A stretch of DNA of 9,150 bases from JBIKVP01 sp044356745 (lineage in GTDB: Bacteria; Pseudomonadota; Alphaproteobacteria; Rhizobiales; Beijerinckiaceae): contig JBIKVP010000078.1 in the NCBI GenBank assembly GCA_044356745.1, forward strand, positions 1 to 9,150, read 5' to 3'. Of the stretch, positions 5,979-9,150 are shown piece by piece. Numbering within the stretch: position 1 is the first letter of the stretch; each line of letters opens with the position of its first letter. A program made the translations under genes and the position numbers. A model generated the notes under the pieces. The model was not told the origin of the DNA. It saw only the letters and a list, made by a program, of their open reading frames with translations, and did not search any database.

Positions 5979-7085
5979 ATGCCACGTCTTGCTTATCTAT
6001 CTCTTGAAACACCTATTCGCGGCCAAGCTGCCTTTACACACACGCGTGAGATTATTGCAGGTCTTGAACGTTTAGGCTGGGAAATTACCCCCTATTTTGC
6101 GACACTCACAGGCGCATCAAAAGGTTCATCCCTTATTGCAAGGTTGAAAAATTATCTCACGCTTCAAATCCATTTAATGCGTGATTTGTATCAATATGAT
6201 GTGGTGTTTGTACGGGGGCATTTTGCAGCATTTTTGATCGCCCTTGTCTGCCATTGGCGCGGCGTGCCCATCGTGCATGAAATCAATGGTACACTTGATG
6301 ATATCGGGGTGACATACCCATGGGCACGGCGGATTTTAGAACTCCTTAAAGTGCTTCAAAGCTATCAATATCACCGTGCCACCCATATATTTGCTGTAAC
6401 CCCTCAACTCACGATCTGGGCAAAGCGTGAAAGCGACCATGAGCGCGTTACCACTGTAATGAATGGCGTGAACACAACACTCTTTAATGATGAGGGGGCA
6501 CGCCACCACGCATCACGACCCTATGTCATTTTTGTGGGAGGATTGGTTAAATGGCATGGTATTGGAACGCTTCTTAAAGCACTTAGTGACCCCGCATGGC
6601 CTTCCTCTATTGATGTGATGATCGTTGGGGATGGAATTGAGCGTCATCAACTAGAAACATGTGCGCATCCGCGTCTCATATGGATGAAGCATCAGCCTTA
6701 CGATCATATTCCAACGCTGATACGCGGTGCATTAGCGGGTCTTGTCCCCATTGAAAGCCCTTCAGGGCGTTCTGATTACGGTGTGCTACCGCTCAAACTT
6801 TTTGAAATGATGGCGTGCGGCGTCCCTGTTATTGCCACCGATTTACCGGCGCAACGCGAGATTGTGCACGAGGCAAAGGCAGGATTGATCATTCCCCCCG
6901 CTAATCCTCAAGCCCTTGCGCGTGCTGTTGCGCAGTTAAGCAACGATCAAGAGAGCGCACGTGTGCTAGGACACAATGGCGCGCAAGCGGCACGTCTAAA
7001 ACATGACTGGAACTTGCGTGCTGCACAGATCAATGATGTGATGCAAACGATAATCAAGAGCAGGGGGAATGATCATGTCACTTGA
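5979..7085 (+). CDS. Family 4-type (GT-B fold) glycosyltransferase
   Basis: This is probably a retaining glycosyltransferase that moves a sugar from a nucleotide-sugar donor onto an envelope polysaccharide or lipid precursor at the cytoplasmic side of the membrane. Neither donor nor acceptor can be read from the sequence. Of 368 residues, the N-terminal Rossmann half starts with LAYLSLETP (4-12) and includes VVFVRGH (75-81). The C-terminal half has MNGV (161-164), VIFVGGLVKWHG (183-194), VMIVGDG (213-219) and the donor-site region YGVLPLKLFEMMACGVPVIA (267-286). There, Lys273 and Glu276 sit where GT4 enzymes bind the nucleotide-sugar. This ATG has no Shine-Dalgarno sequence, but it lies exactly at the first beta strand, so no other start fits better. 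Its 3' end overlaps the next gene by 11 bases, indicating one transcript. It could instead be placed among the related GT1/GT4 sugar transferases. Confidence 0.87.
   Translation: MPRLAYLSLETPIRGQAAFTHTREIIAGLERLGWEITPYFATLTGASKGSSLIARLKNYLTLQIHLMRDLYQYDVVFVRGHFAAFLIALVCHWRGVPIVHEINGTLDDIGVTYPWARRILELLKVLQSYQYHRATHIFAVTPQLTIWAKRESDHERVTTVMNGVNTTLFNDEGARHHASRPYVIFVGGLVKWHGIGTLLKALSDPAWPSSIDVMIVGDGIERHQLETCAHPRLIWMKHQPYDHIPTLIRGALAGLVPIESPSGRSDYGVLPLKLFEMMACGVPVIATDLPAQREIVHEAKAGLIIPPANPQALARAVAQLSNDQESARVLGHNGAQAARLKHDWNLRAAQINDVMQTIIKSRGNDHVT
7063..7068 (+). promoter_or_regulatory. Ribosome-binding site that fixes the start of the Crp/Fnr gene
   Basis: GGGGGA abuts an upstream in-frame ATG at 7069, which leaves no spacing. 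It is 6 bases from the ATG at 7075, so the latter is the real start. The site lies inside the end of the glycosyltransferase gene, consistent with translational coupling. Confidence 0.65.
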
Positions 7086-7758
7086 GCGAATTCCATTTTT
7101 TAAAGATGCCGATATTGATCTTAAAGCACTTGAAATACGTGGACGTTGGAAAAAATACACAGAAGGTGAAATTCTCATCGATTTTGAGGATGAAACAAGT
7201 GACGTTTATTTTATTGCATCAGGTGATGTGCAAATTCTCGTGCGCACACAATCGGGCAAAGAGATCATCTTTTGTGACATGCATCACGGGCAATTCTTGG
7301 GAGAATTAGCGGCGATTGATGGTGAAAAGCGCTCGGCAAACGTCACAGCCCTCACCCATTGCGATATTTTTATTGTGCCGGCCAAAGTCTTTATGGAAGT
7401 TGTAACACACTCACCAACACTCTCTCACCGCTTGCTAAAGCTTCTTACCCGACGTGTCAGAGATCTTAACTGGCAATTGGTCAAATCAACAGTGCTTGAT
7501 GTCCGTCATCGGCTTTATGACGAACTCATTCGTTTGTCCGTACCCCGTAAAGGCTCGACAGAACAGCGCGTTGTTTCACCGCCACCCTATCATCATATTT
7601 TAGCATCACGCATAGGTTGTCGCCGAGAGCAAATTACACGTGAATTGGGGGATATGAAAAAAGAAAATCTGCTCGAAAAAACCCGTGGTTCTTATGTGCT
7701 TCTCAACCCGCACGTGCTTGAAGAGCGCATCAACAAAGCCTTTAGAGAAGAGGGATAA
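7075..7758 (+). CDS. Crp/Fnr-family transcriptional regulator with cyclic-nucleotide-binding domain
   Basis: The 227-residue cytoplasmic regulator has the usual family length. Residues about 7-110 form the cyclic-nucleotide-binding beta barrel. A well-kept phosphate-binding cassette at 74-92 (FLGELAAIDGEKRSANVTA) contains Glu77, Arg86 and Ser87, the positions that contact the ribose and phosphate in CRP. A long dimerisation helix follows at about 112-140, then a winged helix-turn-helix with ILASRIGCRREQITRELGDM at 175-194. No N-terminal Fnr-type cysteine cluster is present, so it is unlikely to sense oxygen through an iron-sulfur centre. Cyclic AMP or a related nucleotide is the likely effector by family knowledge, but this is not shown here. 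It overlaps the upstream glycosyltransferase by 11 bases and ends 7 bases from the convergent dehydrogenase. Its targets are unknown. Confidence 0.9.
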   Translation: MSLERIPFFKDADIDLKALEIRGRWKKYTEGEILIDFEDETSDVYFIASGDVQILVRTQSGKEIIFCDMHHGQFLGELAAIDGEKRSANVTALTHCDIFIVPAKVFMEVVTHSPTLSHRLLKLLTRRVRDLNWQLVKSTVLDVRHRLYDELIRLSVPRKGSTEQRVVSPPPYHHILASRIGCRREQITRELGDMKKENLLEKTRGSYVLLNPHVLEERINKAFREEG

Positions 7759-7765
7759 TTTTACC

Positions 7766-8932
7766 TTACCGCGTCTTCTCAAACAACTCGCGTCCGATCA
7801 ACATACGGCGGATTTCGGATGTGCCCGCGCCGATTTCATAGAGTTTCGCATCGCGCAATAGGCGACCCGTGGGATAGTCGTTAATATAGCCATTGCCCCC
7901 TAAAAGTTGGATGGCATCAAGTGCCATACGTGTGGCATGTTCGGCCGTATATAGAATAACACCCGCCGCATCTTCCCGTGTTGTTTGGCCACGATCACAC
8001 GCTTGGGCAACGGCATAACAATAAGCACGACAAGCATTCAGCGTTGTATACATATCCGCGAGCTTGCCTTGAACGAGTTGAAACTGACCGATCGGCTGGC
8101 CAAATTGATGACGCTCGTGCACATAAGGCAACACCACATCAAGGCACGCCTGCATAATCCCGACAGGGCCAGCACTCAGCACGGCTCGTTCATAATCAAG
8201 CCCTGACATGAGTACGTGAACACCTTTGCCTAACGCGCCTAAAACATTCTCTTCTGGTACTTCGCATTGATCGAAGACCAATTCACATGTGTCCGAGCCG
8301 CGCATTCCTAACTTATCAAGCTTTTGTGCCGTCGAAAAACCTTTAAACGTTTTCTCAACGATAAAGGCCGTGATACCCTTTGCTCCTGCATCTTTATCGG
8401 TTTTGGCATACACGATCAGAACATCCGCGTGGGGGCCATTTGTGATCCACATTTTATTGCCGTTGAGAATAAACCGATCCCCTTTTTTCTCAGCATTCAA
8501 ACGCATTGAAACCACATCCGAACCGGATTGTGGCTCAGACATCGCAAGCGCCCCGACATGTTCGCCCGAGATGAGTTTTGGTAAATAACGTTTGCGCTGC
8601 TCATCTGTGCCATTGCGATAAAGCTGATTGACGCAAATGTTGGAGTGGGTGGCATATGATAACCCCACTGAGGCTGATGCGCGGCTAATCTCTTCGACAA
8701 CAATGCAATGAGCAAGATAGCCTAATCCAGCACCCTCATAGTCTTCACTGACCGTAATACCATGCAGACCAAGCGCGCCAAGTTGCGGCCATAAATCACG
8801 TGGGAATGTATTGTCATGATCGATTTGAGCTGCACGTGGTGCAATTTTTTCTTGCGCAAAACGTTGAATGCTCTCCCGTAGCGCATGCATCATCTCGCCG
8901 TGATCAAACGATAAAGCAGGAGCTAAAAACAT
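7766..8932 (-). CDS. ivd: Isovaleryl-CoA dehydrogenase (acyl-CoA dehydrogenase family)
   Basis: This FAD enzyme oxidises isovaleryl-CoA to 3-methylcrotonyl-CoA in leucine breakdown and passes electrons to electron-transfer flavoprotein. The 388-residue length is standard. FAD/substrate motifs are LAMSEPQSGSDV (129-140) and MWITNGPHAD (161-170). The C-terminal flavin-binding part contains QLLGGNGYINDYP (342-354). The catalytic base identifies the subfamily: Glu248 in GLDYER sits where isovaleryl-CoA dehydrogenases carry it, while the position used by most other family members is glycine (YEIGAGTSEIR, 365-375). The start at 8932 is chosen because GAGGG lies 8 bases upstream; a GTG at 8947 has no ribosome-binding site. 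The usual partners (3-methylcrotonyl-CoA carboxylase, methylglutaconyl-CoA hydratase) are not adjacent, and downstream lies a convergent gene, so it appears monocistronic. The right-hand IS ends about 95 bases upstream and may influence its expression. The symbol liuA is also used. Confidence 0.92.
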   Translation of the reverse strand: MFLAPALSFDHGEMMHALRESIQRFAQEKIAPRAAQIDHDNTFPRDLWPQLGALGLHGITVSEDYEGAGLGYLAHCIVVEEISRASASVGLSYATHSNICVNQLYRNGTDEQRKRYLPKLISGEHVGALAMSEPQSGSDVVSMRLNAEKKGDRFILNGNKMWITNGPHADVLIVYAKTDKDAGAKGITAFIVEKTFKGFSTAQKLDKLGMRGSDTCELVFDQCEVPEENVLGALGKGVHVLMSGLDYERAVLSAGPVGIMQACLDVVLPYVHERHQFGQPIGQFQLVQGKLADMYTTLNACRAYCYAVAQACDRGQTTREDAAGVILYTAEHATRMALDAIQLLGGNGYINDYPTGRLLRDAKLYEIGAGTSEIRRMLIGRELFEKTR

Positions 8933-8951
8933 GATGAATGCCCTCACAAGT

Positions 8952-8981
8952 GTTATGATCGTGTTATCTTCATGGTGTCAG
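8952..8981 (-). promoter_or_regulatory. Weak candidate promoter for isovaleryl-CoA dehydrogenase
   Basis: On the minus strand CTGACA (8981-8976) and CATAAC (8957-8952) are 18 bases apart, matching the consensus at five and four of six positions. The predicted start of transcription would leave a leader of about 15 bases carrying the GAGGG site. The match is modest and could be chance. Confidence 0.3.
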
Positions 8982-9023
8982 AGAAGGGTGAGCAAAGTGT
9001 TCATAAGTTTGGTGTGATATGTT

Positions 9024-9051
9024 TCTATACCCCTCACATTTGAAGAGTTGG
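9024..9051. repeat. Terminal inverted repeat of the right IS copy
   Basis: TCTATACCCCTC, five bases, then TGAAGAGTTGG: this matches the minus strand of 98-125 at 23 of 28 positions, with all mismatches in the central five bases. The transposase stop codon lies inside this repeat, so the element is compact. Confidence 0.7.
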
Positions 9052-9150
9052 TGCCTGAAGTATTTTGAAGTTATCGGATAGGCGGTCAACCCATAATCGT
9101 GCTTTTTGCGGAAAAGTGGTATTCAGGAAGCCAAGGATGGCCTTCACGAA
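9027..9150 (-). mobile_element. End of a second IS630-like insertion sequence (transposase-stop side), continuing right
   Basis: The terminal repeat is followed inward by the C-terminal part of a minus-strand transposase frame that runs off the window. The orientation is the same as in the left copy, so the two lie as direct repeats around about 8.9 kb. The outer boundary is uncertain by a few bases because the repeat ends in TATA, overlapping the TA target expected for this family. Confidence 0.65.
9034..9150 (-). CDS. IS630-family transposase, C-terminal fragment (runs off the right edge)
   Basis: The last 38 codons are visible, ending in a TGA at 9036-9034. The fragment contains AILGFLNTTFPQKARLWVDR followed by LSDNFKIL. 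IS630-family DDE transposases typically end in this way: a helix beginning near the last catalytic region, a short proline turn, then an Arg/Asp-rich stretch and the DNF(R/K) motif. The catalytic acidic residues lie outside the window, so activity cannot be judged. It is probably the same element type as the N-terminal fragment at 1-57, given the paired terminal repeats. The two fragments belong to different copies unless the molecule is circular. Confidence 0.68.
   Translation of the reverse strand, partial: FVKAILGFLNTTFPQKARLWVDRLSDNFKILQAPTLQM

Noticed and set aside
5690..6007. Plus-strand open frame of 105 codons bridging the PBP end and the glycosyltransferase start
   Set aside because: It overlaps both real genes in another frame. 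Its product shows no domain and it has no ribosome-binding site of note.
7759..7765. Terminator between the regulator and the dehydrogenase
   Set aside because: The gap is 7 bases and no inverted repeat was seen spanning it.
8289..8588. Plus-strand open frame of 99 codons
   Set aside because: It is antisense within the well-supported isovaleryl-CoA dehydrogenase gene and has no motif of its own.
123..9027. Functional composite transposon carrying cargo between the two IS copies
   Set aside because: The intervening genes are housekeeping and metabolic genes typical of a chromosome. No resistance, defence or transfer genes are present, and the far halves of both IS copies are unseen.

Overview
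The window reads as a chromosomal segment of an alphaproteobacterium of moderate GC. The clearest indicators are a mesaconyl-C1-CoA hydratase of the ethylmalonyl-CoA pathway type, an isovaleryl-CoA dehydrogenase, a short class A penicillin-binding protein with a proline-rich tail, a Crp/Fnr regulator and a remnant of a TadG-like pilus gene. I cannot place it below class level from the sequence alone.

Layout, left to right. (a) 1-~123: the transposase-start end of an IS630-like insertion sequence running out of the window to the left. (b) ~123-539, plus: an AT-rich C-terminal remnant of a TadG-like von Willebrand protein, cut at its 5' side by that insertion. (c) 563-1624, minus: mesaconyl-C1-CoA hydratase, convergent with the remnant. 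(d) 1625-1937: a 313-base divergent intergenic region with one doubtful small ORF. (e) 1938-3563, plus: a TPR-like helical-repeat protein of unknown function. (f) 3649-5874, plus: a bifunctional class A PBP behind a probable promoter of its own. (g) 5979-7085 and 7075-7758, plus: a GT4-type glycosyltransferase overlapping a Crp/Fnr-family regulator. (h) 7766-8932, minus: isovaleryl-CoA dehydrogenase, convergent with the regulator. (i) ~9027-9150: the transposase-stop end of a second IS630-like copy running out to the right.

The genes do not form one pathway. The two metabolic enzymes both handle acyl-CoA: isovaleryl-CoA dehydrogenase acts in leucine catabolism, which yields acetyl-CoA, and the hydratase acts in acetyl-CoA assimilation through the ethylmalonyl-CoA pathway. 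The PBP and the glycosyltransferase act on the envelope. The glycosyltransferase and the regulator are probably one transcription unit.

The most notable structural fact is that the same kind of IS, in the same orientation, bounds the window on both sides. Matching terminal inverted repeats lie at 98-125 and 9024-9051. I found no CRISPR array, RNA gene, phage module or defence system, and no convincing undescribed multi-gene system. The best leads are the IS-truncated TadG remnant, the orphan TPR protein beside the PBP, and the overlapping glycosyltransferase/regulator pair.
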